Of a stretch of DNA of 64,000 nt, positions 7,850 through 16,867 are shown one piece after another; position 1 is the first letter of the stretch, and each line of letters starts with the position of its first letter. Made by a program: the position numbers and the translations under genes. The notes beneath the pieces are model-generated. The model ran no database searches. It saw only the letters and a list, made by a program, of their open reading frames with translations, and had not been told where the DNA came from. The stretch lies in the NCBI GenBank assembly GCA_041859875.1, contig JBFLFY010000002.1, positions 62,001 through 126,000 of the forward strand, given 5' to 3'. The DNA is from Thermocaproicibacter sp041859875 (GTDB taxonomy: Bacteria > Bacillota > Clostridia > Oscillospirales > Acutalibacteraceae).

Positions 7850-8479
7850 ATGACAAAAAAAAGGATTACCAGTAAATTTAAGCAGACCCGCAGCACCAAC
7901 ACAAAACAAGCCATCCTGGAAGCAGCCGAGTCATGCTTTTGTCACAAAGGCTATTTTGAAACATCTGTAAAAGAGCTGGCGGCCGTTGCAAATGTATCGG
8001 TCGGAAGTTTCTATTTTTATTTTAATGATAAAGCCGAACTTTTAATGGAAATCTATCAAAAGCAGCATGAGAGGTTTATCCGGACAATTCTTGAATCACT
8101 CCAGAAGACCGAGCAATATAAAAAAGGCAGAAAAGCCTGGCTTCGTGAGTTTGTCCTGGACTTGCTCCAAACCTACGGGCAATCCACAAAGATGCGGTGC
8201 GAACTGAAAGTGCTGAGTTATGAAGACCCTAAAATCGGCCTCCAAAGAAAGTTAATTTCGGACCAATCCTTAAACCGCATGATGGAATTTATTCATAATT
8301 CAGCTATGATTCACGACTTAAAGGTGAAGAATCCACGGATTGCAATGCTGATGGTCATCGATATTGTGAATTTCACTTACGACCGCATTGCAGACGGAAA
8401 TGAGCATCAGGCAGAAAATAAAGACGATATTATAGAGGAATGCCTGGATCTCATCTACAAATACCTGTTTCTTTCATGA
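7850..8479 (+). CDS. TetR/AcrR-family transcriptional regulator
   Basis: This 209-residue regulator has an N-terminal TetR helix-turn-helix: TKQAILEAAESCFCHKGYFETSVKELAAVANVSVGSFYFYFNDKAELLMEIYQ (about residues 18-70), with the usual helix 3 ending in FYFYF. The C-terminal ligand-binding half is variable and does not show the ligand. A strong TAGGAGG site lies upstream of the ATG. It is divergent from the acyltransferase-like gene; by family habit it likely represses that gene and itself through the intervening palindrome. QacR/FadR-like lipid or drug sensing are possibilities, none shown by sequence. Confidence 0.88.
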   Translation: MTKKRITSKFKQTRSTNTKQAILEAAESCFCHKGYFETSVKELAAVANVSVGSFYFYFNDKAELLMEIYQKQHERFIRTILESLQKTEQYKKGRKAWLREFVLDLLQTYGQSTKMRCELKVLSYEDPKIGLQRKLISDQSLNRMMEFIHNSAMIHDLKVKNPRIAMLMVIDIVNFTYDRIADGNEHQAENKDDIIEECLDLIYKYLFLS

Positions 8480-8614
8480 ATTCCGAATTTACTGCTGTAC
8501 CGTTGCAGTAACCGGCCGCAGCATCCTGCTGTGTTTATGTCAGCTGAAAATAAAAATATGTTCATCTGGTTTTCAAATTTCATCTGACAAATAAATTATA
8601 TAAAGAGACAGCAC

Positions 8615-8650
8615 AAAGGACCGCAGAGCATTTTAGCTTCGCGGCCCTTT
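8615..8650. terminator. Imperfect bidirectional terminator between tetR and fructokinase
   Basis: GGACCGC (8618-8624) pairs imperfectly with the GCGGCCC region (8641-8647), with additional GAGC/GCTTC pairing inside, and is followed by a T4 on the plus strand. It lies between two convergent genes and may serve both. Confidence 0.5.
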
Positions 8651-8681
8651 TGGATAAATTTAGCGGTATAAAAGACAGGCA

Positions 8682-9680
8682 CTAAATCAAAAGAGGAATA
8701 TTTTTACGGCAGTTTTCAATTTCCTCAAGTGTTGGCATACTTGGTATAGCACCGTTTTTAGAAGTTGCCAGCGCTCCTGCCGCATTGGCAAAAGAAAGCA
8801 GCTTAGTCAACTCGGGGTTAGAAAGCGCACGGATTTCTTCCAAACTGCACTTCCGCAGGCAAAAAAGAACCGCACCTAAAAAAGCATCCCCCGCCCCATT
8901 TGTGTCAATCGTTTTGACGTCGTATGTGGGAATCCGGCCGGTAAGGCCATTCTTCCGGAAAAACGCGCCTTTTGCACCAAGTGAAACCAGCACAAGAGAA
9001 GCTCCGCTGTTCCCAAGTTTCAGAGAACCACGCTGCAAATCCGTTTCCCCTGTGAGCAAAAGCATCTCCTCTTCAGAAACTTTAACAATATCGGCAAGTT
9101 TCAGGCCCGCCAGCATCTGTTCTTTCGCCTCGTGAATATTGTTCCAAAGCGGAGGACGGTAGTTGGGGTCGTAACTGATGATACATCCGCACTCTTTCGC
9201 GGCTTTTACTGCAGCAATGGTCGCACTTCTGGATGGTTCACTGGTCAGCGAAACCGACCCGAAATGGAATATACGGCACCGGTCAATGATATTCTGCGGA
9301 ATCTCGCTTTTTTGAAGCATAATGTCGGCGCCCGGGTTCCGATAAAAGCGGAAAGAGCGGTCTCCATTTTCATCCAGCTGAACAAACGCAAGCGTTGTCG
9401 GGACTGCCGGGTCAGTCACAAGGCCGGAAGTATCAATTTTAAGGCCGTCCAAAGTCTGGCGCAGAAAGCGGCCGAACATATCGTTCCCAACTTTTCCAAT
9501 GAAAGCAGTCTTCCCACCCAGCTTACCGGCAGCAGCCAAAACGTTTGCAGGTGCGCCGCCCGGCTTCCTAGCAAAAAGCTGATCTCCGTTGGAGTCATGC
9601 CCTGCGGGGGTAAAATCAATGAGAAGTTCGCCTACCGCAGCCACATCAAAAAAGTTATTTTTATCGTCCATATTCATCAT
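8682..9680 (-). CDS. scrK: Fructokinase, PfkB family
   Basis: This protein of about 332 residues belongs to the PfkB sugar-kinase family. It has the N-terminal GELLIDFTP and RKPGGAPANVLAAAGKLG sugar-site signature, and the C-terminal DTNGAGDAFLGA motif with the catalytic aspartate. The overall pattern fits bacterial fructokinases of sucrose operons. It would phosphorylate the fructose released by the sucrose phosphorylase encoded upstream in the same operon. The start is one of several close Met codons (9680, 9677, 9671), with only a weak ribosome site. It follows the Gfo/Idh gene by 18 bases and is the last gene of the operon. Confidence 0.85.
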   Translation of the reverse strand: MMNMDDKNNFFDVAAVGELLIDFTPAGHDSNGDQLFARKPGGAPANVLAAAGKLGGKTAFIGKVGNDMFGRFLRQTLDGLKIDTSGLVTDPAVPTTLAFVQLDENGDRSFRFYRNPGADIMLQKSEIPQNIIDRCRIFHFGSVSLTSEPSRSATIAAVKAAKECGCIISYDPNYRPPLWNNIHEAKEQMLAGLKLADIVKVSEEEMLLLTGETDLQRGSLKLGNSGASLVLVSLGAKGAFFRKNGLTGRIPTYDVKTIDTNGAGDAFLGAVLFCLRKCSLEEIRALSNPELTKLLSFANAAGALATSKNGAIPSMPTLEEIENCRKNIPLLI

Positions 9681-9698
9681 CTTTCACAAAACTTACTG

Positions 9699-10796
9699 TC
9701 AGCGGCCCTTTGCCCATGGCTGAGTAACCGTAGTAATTGGCTGTAAGGGATGTTCCGCCGCCGCATTCATTTGCATGCCAAAATATGCATCCTGCAGGGC
9801 ATCCGCCAGCGAATAGACTTCTTTCCCCGACTGAATATACTCTTCCATGCCCTGCAGAACACTTGCAACGGCAATTTCGTCGTCATTGAGCCGAGCCTTG
9901 AAAAAAGGAGAACGGTACAGGAAGCGCTCTCCCAGCATTATCCCAAAATGCGACCATTCCTGGTTGCTGTAAACACCAAGATCAATCCGGTTCAGCTGCT
10001 GGTAAACAGGCACATTTTCGTCATTCAGGTACCGGACGGAAAGGTCATCAATCTCGCCGCGCTCCCCCTGAACCGTCATCTGCCGGGTACGAATAAAACT
10101 ATGATACTGCGCCGGATCGGAAAAGTCAAAGAACCCCACTGTGCCGTTCTCGAACTCAAAAGTAAACCGTTCGCACGGGCAGGAAAAAGTCTTCCCGTCA
10201 AAACACATTCCTTCTCTGCCGTAAGTTTCCACAACATTGAAATAGTAGCGTTTCCCGTACAGGACTGCATTTTGAAAGCCCGTGCCGAGCATCCTTCGAA
10301 TCATGCTTACCCCATGGTAGCCATGAAGCGCCGAAAGCCTTATGTTCTCCACACGGCCGATTAAATTGCCGCGGATTGCCTCATACCAGGCTGCATAAAG
10401 CGGCTGTGCAAAATACTGCTCCGCCACCTGGACGCGGGCATGGGATTGCTGCGCCGCTTCCCACAGTTCCAGCAGGTCTTCTTCCGTTTCACCGGGAGGG
10501 GTTTCACACAAAGCCGGCATCTGCAGGCGGAACAGACGGAGCAAATAATCTTTCATGGTTCCGCGTTTTGTAGCAACAACCACAAAATCCGGATTCAAAG
10601 CCAGAAGGTCATCCAGATGATTGACAACAGGAATATGAAACGCATTGGAAAACGCTTTTCCCTTTTCGGGGTTCCGAATCAGCGTGCCGACAAGCTCAAA
10701 TGCCTCCGGCATACTCTTTGCAATTCGGATATAAAACTCCGCGCGCCATCCGGAACCAATCAAAGCAAATCTGGTTTTCTTCACAGTCAAACACAT
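9699..10796 (-). CDS. Gfo/Idh/MocA-family protein with altered EKP motif
   Basis: This 365-residue protein has an N-terminal NAD(P)-binding Rossmann segment (RFALIGSGWRAEFYIRIA) and the C-terminal alpha/beta domain of Gfo/Idh/MocA oxidoreductases. The usual CEKP motif near residue 95-105 reads CETPPGE: the lysine, normally catalytic, is threonine. It may therefore act as a reductase with another proton donor, or not as an oxidoreductase. It lies in the sucrose phosphorylase operon between an aldo/keto reductase and fructokinase. A TTG at 10790 has better spacing to AAGGA than the ATG at 10796, so the start is uncertain by two codons. Confidence 0.8.
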   Translation of the reverse strand: MCLTVKKTRFALIGSGWRAEFYIRIAKSMPEAFELVGTLIRNPEKGKAFSNAFHIPVVNHLDDLLALNPDFVVVATKRGTMKDYLLRLFRLQMPALCETPPGETEEDLLELWEAAQQSHARVQVAEQYFAQPLYAAWYEAIRGNLIGRVENIRLSALHGYHGVSMIRRMLGTGFQNAVLYGKRYYFNVVETYGREGMCFDGKTFSCPCERFTFEFENGTVGFFDFSDPAQYHSFIRTRQMTVQGERGEIDDLSVRYLNDENVPVYQQLNRIDLGVYSNQEWSHFGIMLGERFLYRSPFFKARLNDDEIAVASVLQGMEEYIQSGKEVYSLADALQDAYFGMQMNAAAEHPLQPITTVTQPWAKGR

Positions 10797-10808
10797 CTTC
10801 CTTCTGTC

Positions 10809-11705
10809 TTACGGGACATCATAGCCGCGGGATGCCGCAAGAATTGCATACCACTCGTCATAGCTCAGGGAAAGATTCATGGCATCCACGGCTGTTTGAA
10901 TCCGTTTTACATTCATTGTTCCCGTCACTACTATCAAACGCACCGGATGCACGAAAAGCCAAGCATACATGACTGCGTCCATGGAGGTTCCATGGGCCTG
11001 GGCAATCTCCTGCAGAACCGCACGCAGACGAACAGATTTTTCATCCTGGCCCTTAAAGACACTGCCTCCGCCAAGAGGTGACCACGCCATCAGCGACATT
11101 CCATACTGGAAAGCATAATCGGAAGAGCCGTTGAGGAAGTTCTCCGGCGACTTTACGGAAAACTCCAGCTGATTCGTCACCAGCGGGATGGAAAGGCAGC
11201 TCTGAAGCGCGGCGAGCTGGGAAGGCTCATAATTTGAAACACCAACCGACAGCGCCTTTCCGGACTTCACAACCGCCTCCAGCGCTTCCGCTGTTTCGTG
11301 CGGATCTGCCAAGGGGTCAGGACGGTGAACCAGCAGAACATCCACATAATCCGTTCCAAGCTTTTTGAGAGAAGAGTCAACTTCCTTGAGTAGTGATTCT
11401 TTCCGGGAATCATAATAAATATGCTTGTTTCCGCAAGTCCCGGGAAGAACAATGCCTGCCTTTGTAATCAGGCGGATCTTTTGACGCAGCGAAGGCTCTT
11501 TCCGAAGCACTCCGTCGCCGAACATCTTTTCGCAGGCGTACCCGCCATACACCGGAGCATGGTCAAAGCAGTTAACACCCATGTCGACGCATTCGTGTAC
11601 AAACTTCAGAAATGCATCCCCCGACACGCCGGCATCTTTTGCCCGCATACAGCCGGCAACTATTCTAGTGAGTGAAACCTTTTCACATAGCTTTACATTT
11701 TCCAA
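10809..11705 (-). CDS. Aldo/keto reductase (YdhF-like)
   Basis: This 298-residue TIM-barrel oxidoreductase shows the AKR catalytic tetrad: Asp and Tyr in FDHAPVYGG (about residue 50), Lys in ITKAGI (about 80) and His in LLVHRPD (about 125). The late segment SLMAWSPLGGG, with the IVVTGTMNVKRIQ cofactor region, fits the family. It likely reduces a carbonyl using NADPH. It starts with TTG at 11705, preceded by AAAGGA at good spacing. Within a sucrose phosphorylase operon its substrate is unclear; it may process an alternative acceptor sugar together with the neighbouring Gfo/Idh protein. Confidence 0.85.
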   Translation of the reverse strand: MENVKLCEKVSLTRIVAGCMRAKDAGVSGDAFLKFVHECVDMGVNCFDHAPVYGGYACEKMFGDGVLRKEPSLRQKIRLITKAGIVLPGTCGNKHIYYDSRKESLLKEVDSSLKKLGTDYVDVLLVHRPDPLADPHETAEALEAVVKSGKALSVGVSNYEPSQLAALQSCLSIPLVTNQLEFSVKSPENFLNGSSDYAFQYGMSLMAWSPLGGGSVFKGQDEKSVRLRAVLQEIAQAHGTSMDAVMYAWLFVHPVRLIVVTGTMNVKRIQTAVDAMNLSLSYDEWYAILAASRGYDVP

Positions 11706-11742
11706 AACAATTTTCCTTTCTCATAATAAGTTCAGGATTCCT

Positions 11743-12582
11743 TTATCCCTTGATTCCGCCGGTCGTCAGGCCGGCTACAATCTTCTTCTGAAAAATCAGC
11801 ACAAGGGCAATCAGCGGAACAGTTGCTACAATCGAGGCCGCCGCCATATCACCCCATGGCAGCTGATAATTCGTGGCAAACAGCGCGATTCCAACCGGGA
11901 CTGTTCGCATTGAGTCTTTCGTCATAAAAGTCAAGGCATACAAATACTCATTCCAGCAGTTGATAAAGACAAGCAATCCAACAGAAAACGTCGCAGGCTT
12001 AATCAGCGGCAGCATAATGCTGAAAAATGTCCTCATCGGGCTGCAGCCGTCTATTGCGGCGGCTTCCTCAAAGCCTTTTGGAAGCTGGCCGAAAAAGTTG
12101 GACATAAGCCAAATGCCCATTGGAAGCGAAAACGTCATGTATGTGAGAATCAGCCCTGCATAGTTATTTAAAAGCCGCGTCGTCTTGAGGAACATATACA
12201 AGGGGCTTAAAGTCGCAATCGTCGGAAACATGGAAATACCGATGATGAGAAGAAGAAGCGGCTTTTTAAAGCGGAAACGGAGGCGTGAGAGCGCATAGGC
12301 CGCAGAAGCACCAACCATAATGCTGAGAAGCGTCGCCACAGATGCCACAACCGCACTGTTCAGCAGGTAATGTCCAAACGAGTGCTTCGTGAATACATTG
12401 ATGTAAAACTGCAGATTGATTTTTTTAGGAAACCACTGCGCAGGAATTGCAGATATTTCATCCATCTGCTTAATGGATGTTAAGAACTGCCAGATAAAAG
12501 GCAGTAAAATGAGGATTAAGAACAGCAGTATAAAAACATATAAAATAATTTTCCCAATAATTCTTTTTGCGTTTCGGTCCAT
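11743..12582 (-). CDS. Carbohydrate ABC transporter permease (MalG/AraQ type)
   Basis: This 279-residue inner-membrane protein has six predicted hydrophobic segments and the cytoplasmic EAA loop GFEEAAAIDGCSPMRTFFSIMLPLI (about residues 178-202), which docks on the ABC ATPase. It is the second permease of a CUT1-type sugar importer. No ATPase is encoded in the operon, so a shared MsmX-like ATPase elsewhere is expected, as is common in Firmicutes. It starts with ATG at 12582 after AGGAGG, 13 bases downstream of the first permease. Confidence 0.9.
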   Translation of the reverse strand: MDRNAKRIIGKIILYVFILLFLILILLPFIWQFLTSIKQMDEISAIPAQWFPKKINLQFYINVFTKHSFGHYLLNSAVVASVATLLSIMVGASAAYALSRLRFRFKKPLLLLIIGISMFPTIATLSPLYMFLKTTRLLNNYAGLILTYMTFSLPMGIWLMSNFFGQLPKGFEEAAAIDGCSPMRTFFSIMLPLIKPATFSVGLLVFINCWNEYLYALTFMTKDSMRTVPVGIALFATNYQLPWGDMAAASIVATVPLIALVLIFQKKIVAGLTTGGIKG

Positions 12583-12595
12583 ATTTTTCCTCCTG

Positions 12596-13501
12596 TCAGC
12601 TATCCTGTGAAAAGTCTTTACCCATGAACAGCATATAAACTGCGCTGATAATAAAGACCAGCAGGAAGATTACAACTGCCAAAGCGGAACCATAGCCGAA
12701 ATCAAGGAAAGACATCAGCTGTTTGTAGGAATAGATTGCGATGCTTTCCGTCCCATTGGCTCCCCCGGTCATGACATAAATCAAATCAAATACTCTGAAA
12801 GCGTCAATCGTACGCATCAGGAGCGCTACAATAAGGGTGTTTTTCATAAGCGGCAAAGTAATGTTAAAAAAGCGTTGGAAAACATTTGCACCGTCCAGTT
12901 TGGCAGACTCATACAGCTCTTCGGGCAGCATCTGCAGCCCGGCAAGAATCAGCAGCGCCAAATAAGGAGCCGTTTTCCACACATCTGAAATAACCAGGGC
13001 CATTAAGCTCCCATGGTAAGTACTGAGCCAGGCCTGGTAGTTCGTAATAATGCCCAGGCGTTTCAAAATATCGTTGAACATACCGTACTGATCGTTGAAA
13101 ATGAAAACCCACATCATGGCGGAAACAGAAGTCGGAATCGCCCACGGAATCAAAACGGATGCTCTGACAGCTCCCCGGCCCCTAAAAGGCATGTTCATAA
13201 TAAGCGCAGAAGCAAAGCCGATGATAAGTTCCAGAAAAACGGTAATAACCGTAAATAGGAACGTAAAACCAATGTCCGACAATGCGCGGGAATCCGTAAA
13301 AATACTGATGTAGTTCTGCAGCCCTATGAACGGCTGGCCATGAAGCACGTCTTTCAAATTCATTCTGTGAAAGCTGAACCAGAATGTCTGTAAGATTGGA
13401 AAAACCGCTACACAGCAGAGAACAAGCAGGGCCGGTGCCATCATAATCCAGGCTGTACGAGCCTCGTTTCGAAGCATCCTGCTTCTTTTGTTCGTCTGCA
13501 T
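12596..13501 (-). CDS. Carbohydrate ABC transporter permease (MalF/UgpA type)
   Basis: This 301-residue permease has six membrane segments, starting with a hydrophobic helix at about residues 17-40 and a periplasmic-type loop. The EAA motif ELYESAKLDGANVFQRFFNITLPLM lies in the second half. It is the first permease of the CUT1 importer and pairs with the gene that follows 13 bases later. Ribosome site GAGGGG lies upstream of the ATG. An intercistronic hairpin separates it from the upstream binding-protein gene. Confidence 0.9.
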   Translation of the reverse strand: MQTNKRSRMLRNEARTAWIMMAPALLVLCCVAVFPILQTFWFSFHRMNLKDVLHGQPFIGLQNYISIFTDSRALSDIGFTFLFTVITVFLELIIGFASALIMNMPFRGRGAVRASVLIPWAIPTSVSAMMWVFIFNDQYGMFNDILKRLGIITNYQAWLSTYHGSLMALVISDVWKTAPYLALLILAGLQMLPEELYESAKLDGANVFQRFFNITLPLMKNTLIVALLMRTIDAFRVFDLIYVMTGGANGTESIAIYSYKQLMSFLDFGYGSALAVVIFLLVFIISAVYMLFMGKDFSQDS

Positions 13502-13580
13502 GAATCTATTACCCCTCTCGTTTCATGCTTTGTTATTACTGGGACGCAGGAAAACCTTTTTGCAGTAATTATCCGACGAA

Positions 13581-13606
13581 CCGTGGGAAAGAAAACTTTC
13601 CCACGG
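13581..13606 (-). other. Intercistronic hairpin after the solute-binding protein gene
   Basis: A perfect 11-base stem (13581-13591 with 13596-13606) with a 4-base loop lies between the binding-protein stop (13631) and the first permease start (13501). On the coding (minus) strand it is not followed by a T-run, so it is more likely an mRNA-stabilising or attenuating element that raises binding-protein yield over permeases than a full terminator. Confidence 0.6.
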
Positions 13607-13630
13607 CTTTTTCAACATCGGATTAATTCA

Positions 13631-14935
13631 TCATTTCTTGAAGGACTGAGCATCCTGCTGAAGTTTATTCAGCGCATCCTGGGCGGAAGAGCTTCCTGTC
13701 AGAACAGGGTGAACATCTTTCTGAATTGCATCGGAAAGTTTTGCGTAGTCCGGAGTAATCGGGCGTGACTTGCCGTTTGCAATGATGCTGTAGAAATCGG
13801 TGTAGAACGGAACTGCTTTCAGAACTGCATCATTTTTATACACAGCTGAACGGGTTGGCGGCTGAGAAGACTTCAGAGTCATTTCAACCTGCGTCTTTTC
13901 GGAAGTCATCCATTTAATAAAGTCCTGAGCCGCTGTCTTATGGGCACTGTCAACATAGGTGTTGACAACAAGGTCAAGCCCGCCAAGGCAGCTGTGAGCG
14001 GTGTCGCCTGCTTTGTTCACTGGAAGAGTCGTCATGCCAACATTGCCCGCAACCTTTGACTGGCTCTTATCATTGAAAGTGTTCCATGTGCCGGACCATG
14101 TGCGGCAGGTAAGTGCTTTGCCCTGCAGGAACACATCCTGGCTTTCGGTTTCTGCGTAAGACGGGATTCCTTTGGGGGCATATGTGCCAATCATGCTGGC
14201 CATCTGCTTGGTAGCTGCGACGTTTTCCGGACTGTTAATCACCGGAGTGCCGTCTGCTTTCAGGATGTCACCGCCGAAGCCCCACACGAATTCAGCCCAG
14301 TCGCAAACCATGGATTCACTCTGCTTGCCCTGGAATGAGAAAGCGTAGTCCACGCCGGAGCTTTTGTCGAGCTTTTTATAGACGTTAATCCACTCGTCCC
14401 ATGTGGTCGGGACCTTGGTTACGCCAAGTTTTTTCAGGACATCAGTGCGGTAGAACAGCGCGCTGGCATTCGTAATCCACGGAGCAGCGTAAATGGAATT
14501 GTTCACCGTTGCACCCTCAATCGGCCCTGTTAAAAATGCGCTCTTGTCGCTGCCAACGGTACTGTCGAGTTTGTCAATCCAGCCAGCGTTTGCAAACTCA
14601 GAAACATAGACTACATCAAGAGCCATAACGTCTACGCTTGTGTCCTGGCTGGTCAGTTTATTGACGAAATCGTCATGCAGGTTGTTTGAGTTCTGCGGCA
14701 GATTGTACCCCTGCACCTCAACGTTCGGATGGGCTGCATTGTATTCTTTGATGAGTGCTCTTGTAGCATCGCCAACACCTTCATCATAGCCAAAAGTAAG
14801 TTTTACCTTTTGGGCACTGGAAGACGCTTGGGATGCACCGGATGATGCTTGCTGACTGGAGCCGCAAGCGGTAACGGACGCGGATAAGGTCAGTGCCATG
14901 AGCAGTGCTAAAGCTTTCGTAAGTTTTCCTTTCAT
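13631..14935 (-). CDS. Sugar ABC transporter substrate-binding lipoprotein
   Basis: This 434-residue extracellular solute-binding protein (family 1, MalE-like) starts with a lipoprotein signal: basic MKGKLTK, a hydrophobic core and a VTAC lipobox with the lipidated Cys at residue 24, then a Ser/Gln/Ala-rich linker. The mature part shows typical family segments such as VKLTFGYDEG, WITNASALFYRTDVLKKLGV and TTWDEW. It would deliver sucrose or a related glucoside to the two permeases encoded downstream. AGGGAGG lies upstream of the ATG. It follows the sucrose phosphorylase gene with a gap of 90 bases. Confidence 0.9.
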   Translation of the reverse strand: MKGKLTKALALLMALTLSASVTACGSSQQASSGASQASSSAQKVKLTFGYDEGVGDATRALIKEYNAAHPNVEVQGYNLPQNSNNLHDDFVNKLTSQDTSVDVMALDVVYVSEFANAGWIDKLDSTVGSDKSAFLTGPIEGATVNNSIYAAPWITNASALFYRTDVLKKLGVTKVPTTWDEWINVYKKLDKSSGVDYAFSFQGKQSESMVCDWAEFVWGFGGDILKADGTPVINSPENVAATKQMASMIGTYAPKGIPSYAETESQDVFLQGKALTCRTWSGTWNTFNDKSQSKVAGNVGMTTLPVNKAGDTAHSCLGGLDLVVNTYVDSAHKTAAQDFIKWMTSEKTQVEMTLKSSQPPTRSAVYKNDAVLKAVPFYTDFYSIIANGKSRPITPDYAKLSDAIQKDVHPVLTGSSSAQDALNKLQQDAQSFKK

Positions 14936-15025
14936 GAATAATCCTCCCTAAATGAAATTTATACATGATTCCTTCCTAAGGAAAGAATGCCAAAAGAATT
15001 TTAGGGCAGCAGGCAGAAAATAGGG

Positions 15026-16462
15026 TCAGCTAAAATGAAAATCCATTTGTGGGCAGCTGATTTCGAAAGCATAGCTTTTGAAATTTGCCGACAGCTTGGC
15101 AGTAACCCCACCGCCGCTGCGCGTCATTGTAAGGCAGGTTCCATCTTCCGAGAGCGAACATTCCAACTCCCCGGAAAAAGCAGGGCATTCATTGCGGAAC
15201 TTCATCAGTTTCAGCAGTTTCTGCACAACCGGACGCTGCGTCTCTGTTTCCAGCTCCTCAAGAGTATAATTATGGCGGTTAATGTCGCGCCCCTGTTTTG
15301 TTTTTTCCAAGAGTTCAATGTCGTTCCTGCCTGCAAGCATTCCGACATAATAGACCTGCGGAATTCCCGGGGCAAAGAACTGGATGGCGCGTGCCAGAAG
15401 GTACGCCTGATCATTTTCACCAAGTGCAGAATAATAGGTGCAGTTAATCTGGTAAATATCAAGGTTGTTATAGTTTGCGGTGCTGTATTCTTTTTTTACG
15501 TCTTTCACTTTTACAAAGATGTTTTCCTTTGTCTTAGTAATTTCATCTTTGGAAAGCAAGCCAACTACATCAACAATTCCAATCCCGTCGTGCGTATCTA
15601 GGGTCGTAAACTGGTTCCGGGGGCAAATCTCAAACCATTGCTTAAGATGCGTTCCATTCCCAAAATACAGAGCGTGCAGCAAAAGCATCGGCAGAGCGAA
15701 ATCATACGTCCAGTATCCCCGTTCGGCCAGTTTCTTGTGGTAAGAATAGTGCTCATGAATTTCCGGCAAAACGATGGAGCCATACGGCTTTACAACATCT
15801 GAAACCCAATCCAGTAACTCCCAGATTTCCGGTTCCACAAAGAAGCAGTTGGTTCCGCGTTTTTTTACCGCATAGGCAAACGCATCCAGACGAACAATGG
15901 CAGCCCCCCTTTCACACATATCGGAAAGTGTCCTGCGGAAAAATTCCTGTGTTTTCTTTGAGCGGACATCCAAGTCAATCTGTTCTTCGGAAAAAGTACA
16001 CCAGAGCCGTTCCGACGTCCCATCGCCGTATGTTACGGTAATAAATGGGTCACGCGGTTTTCTTTTATAGATCTTGTCCAATTCTTCCCGTGAAGGCGGG
16101 GTATCTCCCCAGAACCGGTCAAAGCTTAGGAACAAATCACGGTACGGCGACTTATCTTTGTTTTTGACAAAATCGGTGAAGAATTCCGACTGGGACGAGA
16201 TGTGATTGATCATGAAATCGAACATGAGGTAAAATTTTTGCTGCAAAGCGGCTATATCCTCAAACGTTCCAAGTGCAGGATCAACCCTGGTGTAGTCTGT
16301 AGGAGCAAAACCGCGATCGGCCGACGAAGGGAAAAAAGGAAGAATGTGAATTCCCCCAATGGCATCCGAAAAATACCGTTCAATCGCTGTCTGCAGATCC
16401 TTCAAATCTTTTCCCACGCTGTCCGCGTAAGTGATCAACATGATTTTATTATTGAATTTCAA
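15026..16462 (-). CDS. gtfA: Sucrose phosphorylase, GH13 subfamily 18
   Basis: This protein of about 478 residues has the arrangement of GH13_18 sucrose phosphorylases: MLITYADSVGKDL at the N-terminus, GGIHILPFFPSSADRGFAPTDYT, IVRLDAFAYAVK (nucleophile Asp), LPEIHEHY (acid/base Glu) and TLDTHDGIGIVDV. The enzyme converts sucrose and phosphate to glucose 1-phosphate and fructose in the cytoplasm. The related sucrose-6-phosphate, glucosylglycerol and glucosylglycerate phosphorylases share these motifs, so the acceptor is not certain, but the fructokinase in the operon supports fructose. TTG at 16462 is chosen because AAGGAG lies 8 bases upstream; the GTG at 16471 overlaps that site. Confidence 0.88.
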   Translation of the reverse strand: MKFNNKIMLITYADSVGKDLKDLQTAIERYFSDAIGGIHILPFFPSSADRGFAPTDYTRVDPALGTFEDIAALQQKFYLMFDFMINHISSQSEFFTDFVKNKDKSPYRDLFLSFDRFWGDTPPSREELDKIYKRKPRDPFITVTYGDGTSERLWCTFSEEQIDLDVRSKKTQEFFRRTLSDMCERGAAIVRLDAFAYAVKKRGTNCFFVEPEIWELLDWVSDVVKPYGSIVLPEIHEHYSYHKKLAERGYWTYDFALPMLLLHALYFGNGTHLKQWFEICPRNQFTTLDTHDGIGIVDVVGLLSKDEITKTKENIFVKVKDVKKEYSTANYNNLDIYQINCTYYSALGENDQAYLLARAIQFFAPGIPQVYYVGMLAGRNDIELLEKTKQGRDINRHNYTLEELETETQRPVVQKLLKLMKFRNECPAFSGELECSLSEDGTCLTMTRSGGGVTAKLSANFKSYAFEISCPQMDFHFS

Positions 16463-16485
16463 GAGTTTCACTCCTTATGTTGCTT

Positions 16486-16513
16486 ATTATATCGGATTTT
16501 TATAAATTGTCAA
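16486..16513 (-). promoter_or_regulatory. Promoter of the sucrose phosphorylase operon with TTTATAAA repeats
   Basis: On the minus strand TTGACA (16508-16513) and TATAAT (16486-16491) are spaced by 16 bases. The -35 box is bracketed by two TTTATAAA octamers, forming an inverted repeat around CGATTGACAA, a plausible site for the divergent LacI-family regulator. The site assignment is inference. Confidence 0.7.
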
Positions 16514-16867
16514 TCGTTTATAAAAATATTGTTTAAATAAATTTATTATATTTTGAATTATTCATCTATTATGGCATGTTATAATATCATTATTAGCATA
16601 ATTATGATATTATCGTAAATATTATTTCTATACTGAATAATATTTACAATATAAATAGTTAATCATTTGTAATATTCGAGTTTGGCTTATCGAAAATATT
16701 GCTGTGCTGCAGCTATTATTTTTCTATTGGATAGTGATTTCTTTTTCTTTAGAATGTGATATAATGAATTTTATATATTGCATATTATTTTTTATTCTAT
16801 TATTGAACGATATTGCATTGAAAAAATGTGAATCGTATAACACTTCTTTTGTAAAGGAAAATGTCTT
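16514..16867. promoter_or_regulatory. AT-rich divergent intergenic region with stacked inverted repeats
   Basis: This 354-base stretch is extremely AT-rich and has no coding frame. It contains two adjacent inverted repeats: 10-base arms 16581-16590 and 16604-16613, then perfect 12-base arms 16615-16626 and 16636-16647 with a 9-base spacer. The lacI ribosome site (AAAGGA) ends the region. The repeats could be extra operator sites, a nucleoid-protein site or a structured leader of the lacI mRNA. No gene is seen in it. Confidence 0.6.
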
